Shown here piece after piece: positions 43,076 to 54,601 of a stretch of DNA of 64,000 bases (the first letter of the stretch is position 1; every line of letters begins with the position of its first letter). The notes under the pieces were generated by a model, which was not told the origin of the DNA, ran no database searches, and saw only the letters and a program-made list of their open reading frames with translations. The position numbers were made by a program, and so were the translations under genes. Where the stretch lies: NCBI GenBank assembly GCA_029448655.1, contig JACCLO010000008.1, positions 2,728,001-2,792,000 of the forward strand, read 5' to 3'. Source of the stretch: Wolfiporia cocos (Eukaryota > Basidiomycota > Agaricomycetes > Polyporales > Phaeolaceae).

Positions 43076-46000
43076 TCACAGCTTGTTTTCCAGAGCAGCG
43101 CCGGAGATACGGCCCAGGTCGAGGAGATGGCTGATGACCTCCTCCGGGCTAGTGACGTGCCACGCTGCGAGGGTGCGCTTGGTGCTGTGGCCGACGGCAG
43201 TGGTGAAGATGCCCTCGCGGCTGAGGGCGAGGTCGACGGGCTCGAAGTGGGTCGCGGGCTCCTTTGCGACGAGGGTGACAGATAGCGGGGGCTCCAGTTT
43301 CGTCTTCTCAGCGTCACCCTGGAACAGCAGCAGGGCGCGGAACATGTCTTCGTCGGTCTGATCGATGCAACACAGTCAGCGTCTACGGCTGGGACGGTAT
43401 TATGCCAGACATACCTTGTCATCTCCCGCGCAGAAGACGAACTCCGCGTCAGGGTTGTAGTACAAGATCCGCTTGACAATCTCGCCCTATAACGTGATCG
43501 GGTAAGTAGCCGATAGAGTGAGACGATTTATCTTGCACACCTTGTTGACGGCCAGAGGACGGACCTCGAGGTTCTTCTTGCCAACGAGGACTGCAGCTCG
43601 AGTGAGCACCTGCGCACGATCTCGAACAAGCCTACTAACCTTCGATGGGCCGCTTTCGTGCAAGGTTGTTCTCGAGGAGGTCCTGGCATTGACGGCATTG
43701 GAAGAGACTGGCCAATAGTGAGAACTCGGTGGACGTTTGGCAGCGTACGTCACTCACCCCCACTCAGGGTCACTCGCGCGGTAGTGCCACGTAATCGAGC
43801 TCTTCTTGACCTCGATGTGGCTACCAGTTGTGCGCTAACACGAAATCGAAGTAAGCCTTCCAGGCCCTTCCATGTGTGGACAGTAAAATACGCACCTCGG
43901 TGTAGTACTTGAAGATCTCGAGCACCTCGCCCATCCAGTCCATGTCGAGCGATTCGGTGAAGTTCGTCCACTCCCTGTGGCCGGGCTCGCGCACGAACCC
44001 GCCATGCTCGGCGGACATGCCGAGGTTCTTGATGTGGCCAAGGTGCTGCTCGAGGAACGCGCCGTCGCGTCCGGAGATGATGAACACAACGTTCTGCGGG
44101 TCGTTCGAGAGCCGCTCGAGCGCCTCGAGGGTCTCGGGCGATGGCACGGCCGCACTGGGGACACGCACGATCGGGGCGAGCGTACCCTGCAGGTTGCCGT
44201 CTGTTAGCCAAATCGAGTCACGTTCGAACATTCGAGAACGTACATCGTAATCGAGCAAGAACAGCCGCTTCTTCGCGCTGACGTACCGGCTCTCCAGACG
44301 GTCCTTGGGCATCGGCGGGGTCATGCGCGCGAAGTTCTGTCCGCCGATCTGTGCCAGGAGCATCTTCGCGAGCATCGCCGCCCACGTGTGCGACGTGTGC
44401 GTCGTGACGGTCTTGTACAGCTGCTTGTGGCGGTTCAGCTTCTCCTCATCCGTCATCATCAGCCCACGGTGCATCGCAGCGGCAACTTCCTGATAATCAA
44501 ATTCCGAACATTAGCCTTAAAGAGGAATTGTGGCGCAGACGACTACGTACCCCAAGGTTCCAAGGGTTCACCTGGAGCGCATCGGCCATGTTGCTCGAGA
44601 TGCCCATGAACTCGGAGAGAACGAGTGGGCTGCGCTTCGAGCGCTCCTGAGCGATGACGAACTCCATGGACGTCGTGTTCATACCATCACGGAGGGGCGT
44701 GATGACACCGAGGTCCGCCACCGACAGCAGGGCGTAGAACTCGTCCTTCTTGATCGTCTGGTGGCTGCACATGTCGCGCTCAGTATACGTCTCATGGCAT
44801 GTTACAACGAGATGACCCACTAGTGGTGAACAGGAATGAAGTCGAGCGAGCCGTATTCGCCATTGATGTGCGCGACAAGCTCAGACACCTGGCGCTCGAG
44901 CTTCGGCGAGTCCGACAGAGCAGGGGACGTCACCTGGATGAGGACGACGTTGCCGATCCACTGCGGGTAGTCCTGCAGCAGCTTCTCGAATGCGCGCAGC
45001 TTCTGCACGACACCCTTGACAGCGTCGAGCTTGTCCCGCCCGACGATGATCTTCTTGCCCTCGTACAGCGCACGGATCGCCTCCGCCTTGGGTTCGATAC
45101 CAGGGCGCAGCCTGATTAGGTGTAAATAGCACTGTCTTTCGAGCTGGAATAGTGACTTACGTGTCCTTCTCGACGCGCTCGGCGTCTACGCCTACGGGGC
45201 AGTACGCGATCGCCGCGACATGTCCCTGGACGTCGATTCCGCCCGTGGAGGTGATCTCGTAGCCGCACACACGCACACACGTCGACGTGAAGTGGCGTGA
45301 GTATGAGTAAGTCTGCGAACGCCCATCAATATCTTGTACAGCGAGACCATAGAAATTGTAAGATGCGTACTTGGAAGCAAATGAGGTTCGCGCCCAGCAT
45401 CCCGTCGAGGATCTCCTTCCTGCGCGGCAGGCAGCGGAAGATCTCCGAGCTCGGGAACGGCGTGTGCACGAACAAGCCGACGGACGCCTCGGGCAGCGCC
45501 TGGCGCAGCAGCGACGGCAGCAGCAGCAGGTGGTAGTCATGAATCCAGATCAGGTCGCCTGGACGGTACACCTCCGCGACGCGCTGTGCGAACGCCGCGT
45601 TCACCGCCGCATACGACGGCCAGTGCGCATCCGCAGACGCGTACTCCGTCGCGACATCCTGCCAAAGTAGGTAGTGGAACAGCGGCCAGAGGGCTGTGGA
45701 GCGCAACAGAGCGGTCAGTATCTATTCTGGGCATTCGGATAAACAGATGGTCGATGATCGACGCCAAATCCCTCAAGGGTGTTTGTGAGGCCGTCTGTCC
45801 CGTCCATCACCTCGCCTGCAATACCAAGGTGGCCAAGACGCCCAAGTCCCTGCCCAGTTCCTTGGACGATCACCGACCTGTCCGAAGATAACGCGGGACA
45901 CCGACATGAGGCTGCGATAAGCATTCCTATTGCGAGCGCAGCGAGTGCACTGCCCAGCTACTGCCCGAGACGCATCCTCGCCTAGCGTGCAGACCGCCGG

Positions 46001-47800
46001 CGTCCCCGCAGACAGCATACGAACGCACATCACACGGCCCGCCGTGCCCTAGGTCATAGGCGAGAACGAAACGAAAGCCACGCGCAGGCACATCAGCAGC
46101 TCGATCGTCACCGCCCATTCCGGCACGCCCAGATCCCCATTACGCAGAAGCCAAGCCATAGTCCAGGTCCCAAAATCAAATCCCCCGCACGCTGGCCAAA
46201 TGTGGACGCGGGGGTGAGAAACTGCGGAACGCACCCCGAACGGGACGAGGGCCCGCGTCCGCGCGATGGATGCGCAGATAAGGCAAGCGCACGCGGCGGA
46301 CGCAATGACGACAGGAAATACAAATTGCGGACTCACTCTGCTTGCAGTACCCTTCATAGTGCCCGTGCGCCTCGCGGTCGTCCAGCCATACGGGAACATA
46401 TGCCGTCCCACGGCCCTCCTCGAGGCCCATGCCGATGTCTTCGCGGCTCCGGTATGTCTTGAGCATCCCTTCAAGCTCCCCGCGCGCTTCCGGGGCGATG
46501 TCCTTCACGGGCACCTTCCCCGGCGCGCCATACGCGGACTCAGATGCTGTTGACGTGTTAGGCGCACCATACGCCGCCGGCGGTAGCGAAATGGGTGCGG
46601 TCGTGATGTCGCCCGTCCAGCCAATTACGAGCTGTGAGACGAAGATAATGTTAGCACTCGCGCGCGCCACATGTTGGAGAAAACATCGAATTTGAAAACA
46701 TTATCAATTTCAGGCTGAGCTGAGAATGTCGGAGACACATGCGGCTGGTTTCAGCGTCCAGCCGTCCCCTGCCACGCCGGAGCCCCGCATGCCACAACTC
46801 TTCTGTGGCTTGCGGCACCCCGGCAGCCTGAGCGCTGAGCGTCGGACATTATCCCGAAGCCCGAAATGGAACTTCCCGGCCGGTGGCAGACGCCCGGATC
46901 AAGTCCCTCGCCTAATGCATGCGGGGGACGAGACCGAGACCCGCGCAAGACGGAGGCGCGAGAGCCCACGGAGGGGGGGGAGCCCCGTTGCCAGGATGAG
47001 CGGCTCGGGTGTCGCGTATGCCACCCGGAGCTGTGCTCTGGCAACCGAGGGGGCGTGCTGCGGGAGGGGATTCTAGCATTGGAGCGCACGACGGCAAGGG
47101 AGGCCGCTCCAACGCTTGCGAAAGAAGATGATAGACGATGCACGGGGCGCGCTCGTGGGGGCACCGTGCAGCGTCTGAGTCGGCGTGGTCAAATGAAGAG
47201 CCGGGGGACGCTTCATGACCGGTGTGATGCGTGCTGAGCTAGCCACGAAATGAAGCTGCGCGCAGCACAAGCACCGTCCGGTAAGAAGGCACCCCATTAA
47301 CGCGTACGAAGCCACACCCGCTCGCTCAGCGCGAAACCGGAACACGGCTCGTGCATGGGGGTTCTTAGAACGAGGGGACACTGACGTACCTGCTCGTGGG
47401 TTGCAGCGAGGGACGCAATGCCAGAGACCATCGCCGAGTGCCCATAGCGCACGCCGAGCGTCCACTGGCTGCTCTTCTCTTTCGCGGGCTGCGGCACGGG
47501 CTGCTCAATCGAGCTTGCGCTTGCGTCGCCAGCGCCCGATGACGAGGCCTCGACGGGGCTCTCGGGGATGTCGGATGACTTGGCAGGCGGTGTCTGAGGT
47601 GGGCTGGGGAGGTCGGCGCGGGACTTGCGCGCGAAGGAGGCGACGACGGGGAGGTAGTGGCAGACGTGAATGATGCGGCCAGAGAGCGGGATGCCCGACG
47701 CGCGGTGGTCCGCCTCGAGCTTATGCACTTGCTCGCGCACTGCTGCGAGCGAGATGTCATCCGTGTTCGACGGCCGGCGGTGCTCTGCGAAGCTGTCCAT
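43076..47800 (-). CDS. tps2: Trehalose-6-phosphate phosphatase with TPS-like N-domain
   Basis: Converts trehalose-6-phosphate to trehalose in the cytosolic TPS complex. Thirteen exons, from 47390-47800, 46337-46631, 45371-45693, 45161-45312, 44821-45111, 44551-44764, 44244-44489, 43896-44186, 43758-43834, 43640-43707, 43541-43590, 43415-43486 to 43076-43357; phases all agree, 923 residues. The GT20 domain (about 20-560) has IIHVCHYLPV, WIHDYHLLLLP, IIVGRDKLDAVKGV and PLRDGMNTTSMEFV; the last motif is the Tps2 form, so this half is probably structural. The phosphatase (about 635-915) has the HAD nucleophile box DYDGT (642-646), FIISGRDG and AGDDKTDEDMF (about 826-836), all intact. Introns 1 and 2 are 758 and 643 nt, while the other eleven are about 50-75 nt. 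Confidence 0.96.
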
Positions 47801-48103
47801 GATGTTGTGTGACTCGATGGGAAGTGGGTGGTTAGCTGTAGTGAGATAGTGGAGGCAGAGGAAGGAACGGAGAGGAGGGTAGAGGATATGAGAATTAGCA
47901 GGAGGTATTTATGTGTCCGTGGCGGTCTGGTCTGGGCTGGCAATCGCTTTTGACCGTCGCCGTCTGCTTTCCCAATCGGGGTGTACTCCTCCTCCCTCCC
48001 ACGTGATAACACGTCATTGTGCGCGTCGCGCGTCGCGTCGCGTCAGTCCAATGCGTTCTCCGACATTCCATACTGCTCTGTTTGACCACCACCTCTTACT
48101 TTC
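47801..48103 (-). promoter_or_regulatory. Probable tps2 promoter
   Basis: On the minus strand, a CT-rich tract (47845-47890) precedes the start codon by 45-90 bp, as is common for fungal initiation sites, and an ATAAATAC box lies near 47905. A CACGTG palindrome occurs at about 47999-48004. The role is inferred from position only. Confidence 0.4.
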
Positions 48104-48245
48104 TTGCCAGATCCACGAATAGAGTAAGCAAACCTGAATTGCCATCCCACGTGTAAGCTTCCATCAACTGGCGTACCGCGGGGACAATATCCAGTGCGCG
48201 GGTCTGGTCCTCCTCCATGCGCGCGTTCTTGCCACTCTCGTCCAT
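48104..48245 (-). pseudogene. Orphan short coding-like piece, unknown
   Basis: A frame of about 47 codons starts MDESGKNARMEEDQTRALD and continues IVPAVRQLMEAYTW before reaching the tps2 promoter. Composition is protein-like, but nothing follows it. Perhaps the 5' exon of a gene truncated by rearrangement. Confidence 0.25.
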
Positions 48246-49946
48246 CGTCCTAGATCTCTCTTCCTCGCACTCTATCGCTGCTTCCTCTTCAGGCTATGCG
48301 GATTGAACGAAATCCTGGCCCATCTGCACCCGAGAGCGGCTATCTCGTCGCCTTCTCGCAGTCATAGCAAATGTTCGCTGCACTTCTCCTGAGAATTCGA
48401 ACCCCGGTGATCACGAACTTCGCAGACATTACAGCTTGCAAACCTCGTCTAGATCCGGCTCAGTTGCACCCCGATCCTCTCCAGCCCCCAGTGATCATCG
48501 ATCGTCCCCAAGTCGGTCTTGGATCTGCGCGGCAGAATATCTCAGGGGTATGACATTGCGCAGGATCGACGGGCGCACGTTCCTTACGCTGACCGCTGAC
48601 GGTCTATTCTCGGCCCCTGTTACAGTCACCGCTTCATAGCTTCCGCAGTAATTTGTATAATGCATATTGAGACCAGAATACTTGCATCGCGAAGTTCGTA
48701 TGCACCCCTTTCCTCTTTACGTGAATGTCTGTTATTTTTGTAGGCAAGGGCTCAGCTCCTCCGTTGCTGGCGGTTTGAAACGTAACGCCCCATCACTTGT
48801 CATTGCTGGCAGCCTATTATATTTTGACGGCAGGTTTATCTCTTGGTCCTTGTCGATTAGTGGTTAGATCATCACGTTGTGGTTTATGTTGACCTGATCC
48901 GTGAAGACGGAGGCTTGAATCCTCCCTGGGACAGAAATTATGATTGTTCACAGTTTCTTTTTGCCTTTCTCGCCATGAAAGCGATTCGAAGTCATGGCAA
49001 AGGAGGGGGTTTCGCGGTCCGCAACTACATGCAGCCGCGTCAGGCGTCCATGATATGGGCGTCGTTGTATATGCGCTTCCGTTGTTAGTATTCCCGGCCG
49101 GAAGCACAAGAAACCTTAGATCTGTGCTATCTGTACTAGACTACAGCCGACGGAAAACTTCTCTTCTAAGTGAAACGGGGCATGCGCATCGCACTCCCGC
49201 TTGTATCAAAAATACTCTGTAAGCGGCCGCTATATTAAATTTTACTCACACAACAGCCGGGTCATCGGAGGTACGAACCATGTTAGTGAAAAGGGTCGAT
49301 TACTGCACAAGATGTTCGTTCACTACAAACCGAAATAACAAGAAAAAAGACATTCTAACACTACGGATGCAGTGGGGCATGTCCGATACAGCGCCTGGCC
49401 AAAGTGCTGTGTCAGACATGCCTCAAAGCACATCGAGTGCTATGCGTCCAATATCAGCCACTGACTACAAAGGAATGGAAACACAATTCTAGGAGTACGA
49501 AGGCTCGAGGAAGACGTCATAACTGATAGAGACCAAGACATTTCCGCGACCTGCGCGTCTCCAATTGATTGCGGTCGTCGAGCGGACCTATGGTGGGTCT
49601 GGTAGAAAATAAGCATAGGTAACTAGCGACAGGGAGGCAGAAACATGCCTCAGGCGATGTGTAAGTCGATATCAATCAATATGCGGTTTCTGGTCGGAGT
49701 TGCTGCTTGACCGGTGGAGCATAGATACAATCGGCACTGTCGACGTACGTTGGATGCTGATGGATTTTAGTTGAGCCATGATTATCAGCAACGAATGACA
49801 GCGAACATACCTCGAGTGAGACCAGCTCTGCACGTGGATTGACTCAAACCAGATGCATAGACCAGGGTACGCTGTCTACGAATACTATAGGACAAATGGC
49901 AACGGCACCCTGCAGGGCTGTTGACAGAGTGTCAGGCGCGTTCAAC
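48246..49946. other. No gene recognised
   Basis: Frames up to 92 codons occur but show no domains. A block at 49376-49440 (GGGGCATGTCCGATACAGCGCCTGGCC) recurs in diverged form at 52272-52340, indicating a dispersed repeat. Confidence 0.4.
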
Positions 49947-50366
49947 ATGAACACTGACCTTGTAGACTTCACCGACGACCAGCGTCGGCGAACGAATGAT
50001 CATCACGCATCCATCGTTCCCTCCGCAGAAAGTCTCTCTAGTGACACTATTATCCGGGTTGCGTTGGCGTAATGCGAGCTGTTGATGGCACGTTAGCCGA
50101 GCTCAATCTCAAACGCAGCAATAAACGCTAACCTGAGGGGGCAACACCGACGACCGGCGTCGGCGAGTAAGTGCGTTATCATCCTACGCGCCGGACGAAA
50201 GATCTTTGCATCGAATTTGTTTGCTTGCATGGGCCGTCTAGTATCGCGCGAATTGCGACGGCGTCATGGCGCTGCCCATGAACCATTAGTCAAGCTCAAA
50301 CAAGATGTACTCCAATGAGCACCGACCTAGAGGACAGCGCCGACGACCTGCGTCGGCGAGTGAGTG
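49947..50366 (+). repeat. Three copies of a first-exon-like 45-bp module
   Basis: Copies at 49947-49991, 50121-50166 and 50315-50359 share CCGACGACCNGCGTCGGCGA. Copies 1 and 3 open with ATG and translate to similar peptides (MNTDLVDFTDDQRRR and MSTDLEDSADDLRRR). Copies 2 and 3 are followed at once by a splice-donor sequence (GTAAGTGCG, GTGAGTGCG). Spacing is 174 and 194 bp with weaker similarity between, so this looks like a local triplication of a promoter-plus-first-exon unit. The parent gene is not present. The core is also a hairpin (CCGACG...CGTCGG). Confidence 0.55.
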
Positions 50367-50652
50367 CGTACACGACGTGCACACAAGCCGAATATCGCAA
50401 AAGGCTGACATGCACGGCGAAGGGAAGATAAGGCGCATGGTGAGTGCGAGGGGGCTCAACTCAGAGAGGAGCAGAAGACTGGGTGGATTGCAGTGAAGCG
50501 TGTTTCTGGGGAATGAGGGAGAAACGGCCCTCCTTATATACCTGAGCGATGGGTCCTCCGTCAGCCTCTGACAGAACTTTGTTTTGTTGAACATACTCAC
50601 GTGAGGACGCGTCGGCGTCGAGACATGAGGCGGCGCATCAGTTGATGCGCCC

Positions 50653-51009
50653 TCATTGGCTCGTTCGTCCGTGCGTTTTAATTGGATCGCTATGTTGCTC
50701 ACGTTCAACCATCATCAACCCAGGGAGCGAGGTAGGCGGGGGGCATCCAGCATATACAGGCTCTTTAAAGACTCGATCCGCGAAGGCAGCTATCGCATCA
50801 AAGCTCTCCGACAGCTCTATATGAGTAGCAACGGGTTCGATAATTGGACGGACGAAGACCTCATGCAAGACATCTGTGACGATAGGATGCAATCTTTGCG
50901 TTTTGCACTGGTAGATGCCTGTCAGAAGCGCATATAAAGCGCACGGACTACGTGTTTCCTGGATGTTCATGTATAGCATTGTATAGTTTGGAGTTAGGAG
51001 CATGGACAT
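50653..51009 (-). other. Possible hypothetical ORF, 118 codons
   Basis: The central part (RLHPIVTDVLHEVFVRPIIEP, then SESFDAIAAFADRVFKEP) looks protein-like and helical. No known domain, no obvious introns, and an overlapping plus-strand frame exists. A promoter-like repeat (50530-50630), with TTATATACCTGAGCGA and ACTTTGTTTTGTT, recurs at 52374-52470. Status uncertain. Confidence 0.25.
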
Positions 51010-51992
51010 GAAGAGAGCCTATAACAATGACCACGAACCAAAACGATAGTCAGCAACGGAAGAGACACAATGAACTTGATAAGCTGCTGACTCCTATCGA
51101 TACGCTATCCACTCAGCTTACAAGGCCAGTGGAGTCCATGTTCATGATGACGTGGATGGCAGACCATGTACAGGCAAATAATGAGCGTCATAGAAGAACA
51201 AGGGTATTCAAAAGGTGAGGATCGGATCAAGTAGACGCGTAGTAGGACAGCGCCTTACAACGTGTCAGCACTTTGGTCAGGCGGCTGCATAGAGATCGAT
51301 AAGGAGCGTGCTTGCTCCAGGATGAGGGACAATGTCGTCGAACCGATTTCCAGCACAAGAGTACATCAGAATACATTGCCTTGCTTGATTATCTGCTCCA
51401 GAATCACCGCGGCAGAACACCGCCAAGTACCTTGTAGCTGTTGTCAATTGAAATCGAGGCGCATCGATATGAGGCAGCAGGTTGCCCCGTGTCGACGATA
51501 TGAACAGGACCAGAGCCATCTCAGAAGAACTCCGGGATAGGATGGACAATAGCATGAGCTGAAAAGCTCACAGAAGCAATCAAGCTCTATATTTGAATGT
51601 AGATATCATCCTGAGGCTGTTTTGAGAGCAGTGCATGTGATGTAGCGGTTGAGATTGGTCCAGGGGTCCGCTTCAAGTTCGAAAACTATTGGCATCAGTG
51701 GCAAGGAGCCAGAGCAATGTCGCTAGATGTGGTACCTTTGTGAGCAAACAAGATAGCCGTGTGTTTTGTCGCATTAAGCTGGGGCAATGCAAGGTAGTAC
51801 ATATTACTTGTAGGGCTGGGCAGACGAAACTTCGACCCGGATGTGCGGGCGATTGTCGCTTGCAGTTCAAGTCACATATCATGCAGTTTGTGACATACCG
51901 CGTCCGCGTAGTACCGACGCGTGGATCAACGCTAATCAATCAAAATCGCTATGCGCTACGGTTGGAATATACAATTAGCATAGGCAACAACC
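51010..51992. other. No gene recognised
   Basis: Short frames only; no repeats or domains identified. Confidence 0.4.
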
Positions 51993-52110
51993 ATGCACGG
52001 CCATAGGACTCTGAAAACACCGCATCCCGTCCGATCTGCGTAGTTAAGCAGAGTGCCGCCCAGTTAGTACCACGGTGGGGGACCACGCGGGAATCCTAGG
52101 TGCTGTGGTT
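51993..52110 (+). rRNA. 5S ribosomal RNA gene
   Basis: 118-nt sequence with the basidiomycete 5S pattern: near-canonical start ATGCACGGCCATAGGACT, the loop A/internal control region GTTAAGCAGAGTGCCGCCCAGTTAGTACC, and 3' strand GGGAATCCTAGGTGCTGTGGTT. The 5' and 3' ends pair (CACGGC with GCTGTG). A T5 Pol III terminator overlaps the end (GTGGTTTTTG). One of three dispersed copies in the window and the best preserved. Confidence 0.93.
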
Positions 52111-52548
52111 TTTGTACATGTATTTCTTTCAGTTAACGTGAGTTGGCGAATTTCTGGCGGACTTGAAACTGTGCAGGCGAGTACTTCCTTTCATGATTTG
52201 ATTGCATGTACGAGATGCAGAACTACAAACAGTAACCGGCACAGGCTCTGATATCTAGTCTAACGCATGTAGCGGGGCATGTCTGACAAAACACCTGGCC
52301 GCGATACTGTGACGCGCATGCCTCAGAAACGTGTTGAGTACTACACAAATATAAGAGTACACCATCCCTTCCTTATATACCTGAGCGACGTGTCTTCCGT
52401 CTATCTCTGCTAGAACTTTGTTTTGCTAAAGATATTCATGTGAGGAGGTGTCGGCGTCGAGACATGTGCATTAGGCATCGCGTGGTTGCCGCTGATATTT
52501 TAAATATATGATTAGTTGACCACAAGCACACCATGGCAGAACGCATGC
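52111..52548. repeat. Dispersed promoter-like repeat copy
   Basis: 52272-52470 resembles 49376-49440 and 50520-50640 in blocks, including TATATACCTGAGCGA, CTTTGTTTTG and GTCGGCGTCGAGACATG. No gene start was found behind it. Confidence 0.4.
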
Positions 52549-53322
52549 TCAGGTCCAAGTCTCCATAACCTGCTTGATCTCCTCTTCGTGGGTGGAGAAA
52601 GACTGCATATGTCGCACCGCCGTAATCCCTATATAGCTGAACCACCGAGCAGCGGGGTGGCTCATGTTCAACTCAACCGTGCACGTAAGGGCGTCGCATT
52701 CGCCCGAAACGTACTTCCTGAGCGGCTCAGGGTGGATTGTGCCTGCCAGCCAGTGGTGCGCGTATCGGCGGGCAGCACAGAAGAGGATGAGCTCGATATG
52801 CCACATGCAGTTCCGGGAAAAGAGGTCGTAGCGAGGGGTGCGCGCGTAGATGATATCAAGGAGGCTAGCGAACTCCCTCAGCGTCGGCCCGCCTTCGCAC
52901 AACCCCACTGGTGCGGCGAGCCGCCCGACTTCGCTCGCCTCCTTCGTCAGCTCCGTGACTTTGTCCGACATCGTCACCGTCTGTGCAATCGAGTAGTCCC
53001 TGAAATGCCCCTCTCCCCAAAAGTCGACGCGAATGTAGGTATCGATGCCGTCTGGGTGCTGGTCGTCGCGAGAGAAGATCGCGGCGACGATAAATTGGTG
53101 CCCAAAGGCGCCATTTGTAGCCGTCACGACCGGGCTCTCGCGCGACTCAGATTTGTATGATGCGACGGAAGTGATCCAGTGTCCCTTCAACTTCTCCTCG
53201 GATACGCAAACATGCCGCGAGAAATCGCTAACGTGTTCTAGCTGTTGCAGGATGAGCAAGGAAGCGAGGGATGATCTCGCGATACCGGAGATCAGTACCA
53301 ACTCCTTGGACGACGACGACAT
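52549..53322 (-). CDS. Hypothetical protein, 257 residues, single exon
   Basis: Start chosen at 53322 (MSSSSKELVLISG); an upstream in-frame ATG at 53436 would add 38 residues of low-complexity character. A mixed beta segment (residues 30-110, with DTYIRVDFWGEG) leads to an LREFASLLDIIYARTPRYDLFSRNCMWHIELILF block, whose RNC..H pattern resembles proteins where a Cys/His pair follows a YxLxxNNC motif. I know similar multi-copy fungal hypotheticals but no function. Codon use and an unbroken frame support a real gene. Confidence 0.6.
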   Translation of the reverse strand: MSSSSKELVLISGIARSSLASLLILQQLEHVSDFSRHVCVSEEKLKGHWITSVASYKSESRESPVVTATNGAFGHQFIVAAIFSRDDQHPDGIDTYIRVDFWGEGHFRDYSIAQTVTMSDKVTELTKEASEVGRLAAPVGLCEGGPTLREFASLLDIIYARTPRYDLFSRNCMWHIELILFCAARRYAHHWLAGTIHPEPLRKYVSGECDALTCTVELNMSHPAARWFSYIGITAVRHMQSFSTHEEEIKQVMETWT

Positions 53323-54055
53323 AGGCGGAGAATGAGCTTTAGGCCTGAGGTTCAGGGGGCCAAGAGTGCTGGGGTGCTGAGGACAAAGGCCAGCACAGGT
53401 CGAACTCTTAAATCGGCACAACAGTGGGAATATCATTCAGCTGACAGCGCTGAGAACGATGCTTCCTTATGCTGCGCCGCGATTTAGTTTCGGCTCCCCC
53501 CAATGCACAGTTTAGGAAAGTGCTAGGTCACATTGCAGCAAAAGAACCAACAGAAGTGCTACAACGCAATCGTAAAAGGTAAGTACTGATTGACCGCGGT
53601 AAGTATTATTTGCAGTGATCGCAGAAACAATGGTTGCTTCCGACGATTGTGACTTTGGGTGCCAATGCAACTATAGGGTGTTGTAATCGCTGACTGCCAT
53701 ATTGGAATGCCGTTGACAGCGGGACTTGGAAATCTACGACACATTTTACACAGGGCTTGGCAAACGGAGAGTGCAGTACTTGTTCCTATATACGACCATC
53801 AATTGCCCTGAAATTGCGTACGTGAAGAGGCCCAGGCAGTTGATCACGGGCGCCTATCTGAGCCATCCTTCCCATCGTCCACTTCGCTCATAACCTAGTG
53901 CTATGGCTTTGGGATCCAGTGAGCACAATCATGTTGTAATCCGTGGCATACTGGTCTTGCAAGATCGAAGTTATGAATCGCATCAACTTGCCGCATTGCA
54001 GGTGTTCATCGGGATGCGAAGTGCCTCTTTTCCGGTAAGCGGAGACTTGAGGTTA
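53323..54055. other. No gene recognised
   Basis: Upstream region of the minus-strand hypothetical gene, then non-coding DNA up to the MITE. Confidence 0.4.
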
Positions 54056-54597
54056 CAGTCGTTCCCGAAAATAATGTCAAAGTCACGTTTTTTTGCGCGT
54101 CGTCTCGACGCGCCAAAGTTCCGAGCCAAAGTTCCGAGCCATCTTCCGACTCGTAAGCGCCCGTTGCTCGCACCTACTTGCATTTGTGTACTGCACTGTT
54201 TTCTACAGCTATGGGTAATAGAAGAATCAACAAATATATGAAACTGTGTACTCTTCGTCCATGGCAAGCGGTTGGGTCCAACATGGTATTTGTGAGATTC
54301 TAATCATCTCCCGCTAGTCTACCCTTGGGACTCGGAGCACATCTTCGAGGGCTTCGGAAATTCCTGTTCTGACTGGCTAATATTATGATATCATCACATT
54401 CCAAATTGCGCTGCAATAAGCCCTGTAGGAAATGCGACATGTTTGAGCTCAAGAGAAAGGCTCGAAACGATGGCATACAGGTGCGCTTACGGGCGCTTAC
54501 GAGTCGGAAGATGGCTCGGAACTTTGGCTCGGAACTTTGGCGCGTCGAGACGACGCGCAAAAAAACGTGACTTTGACATTATTTTCGGGAACGACTG
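54056..54597. mobile_element. Mariner-type MITE with 109-bp perfect TIRs
   Basis: The first 109 bp (CAGTCGTTCCCGAAAATAATG and on) are repeated inverted at 54489-54597 without a mismatch. TA flanks both ends (54054-54055 and 54598-54599). Each arm holds a tandem CCAAAGTTCCGAG pair and a GCGCGTCG...CGACGCGC palindrome. No coding capacity. Perfect arms suggest recent activity or conversion. Confidence 0.88.
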
Positions 54598-54601
54598 TAA
54601 T

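Noticed and set aside
46726..47237. Plus-strand ORFs inside tps2 intron 1
   Set aside because: GC-rich DNA keeps frames open on both strands; no domain or splice structure seen.
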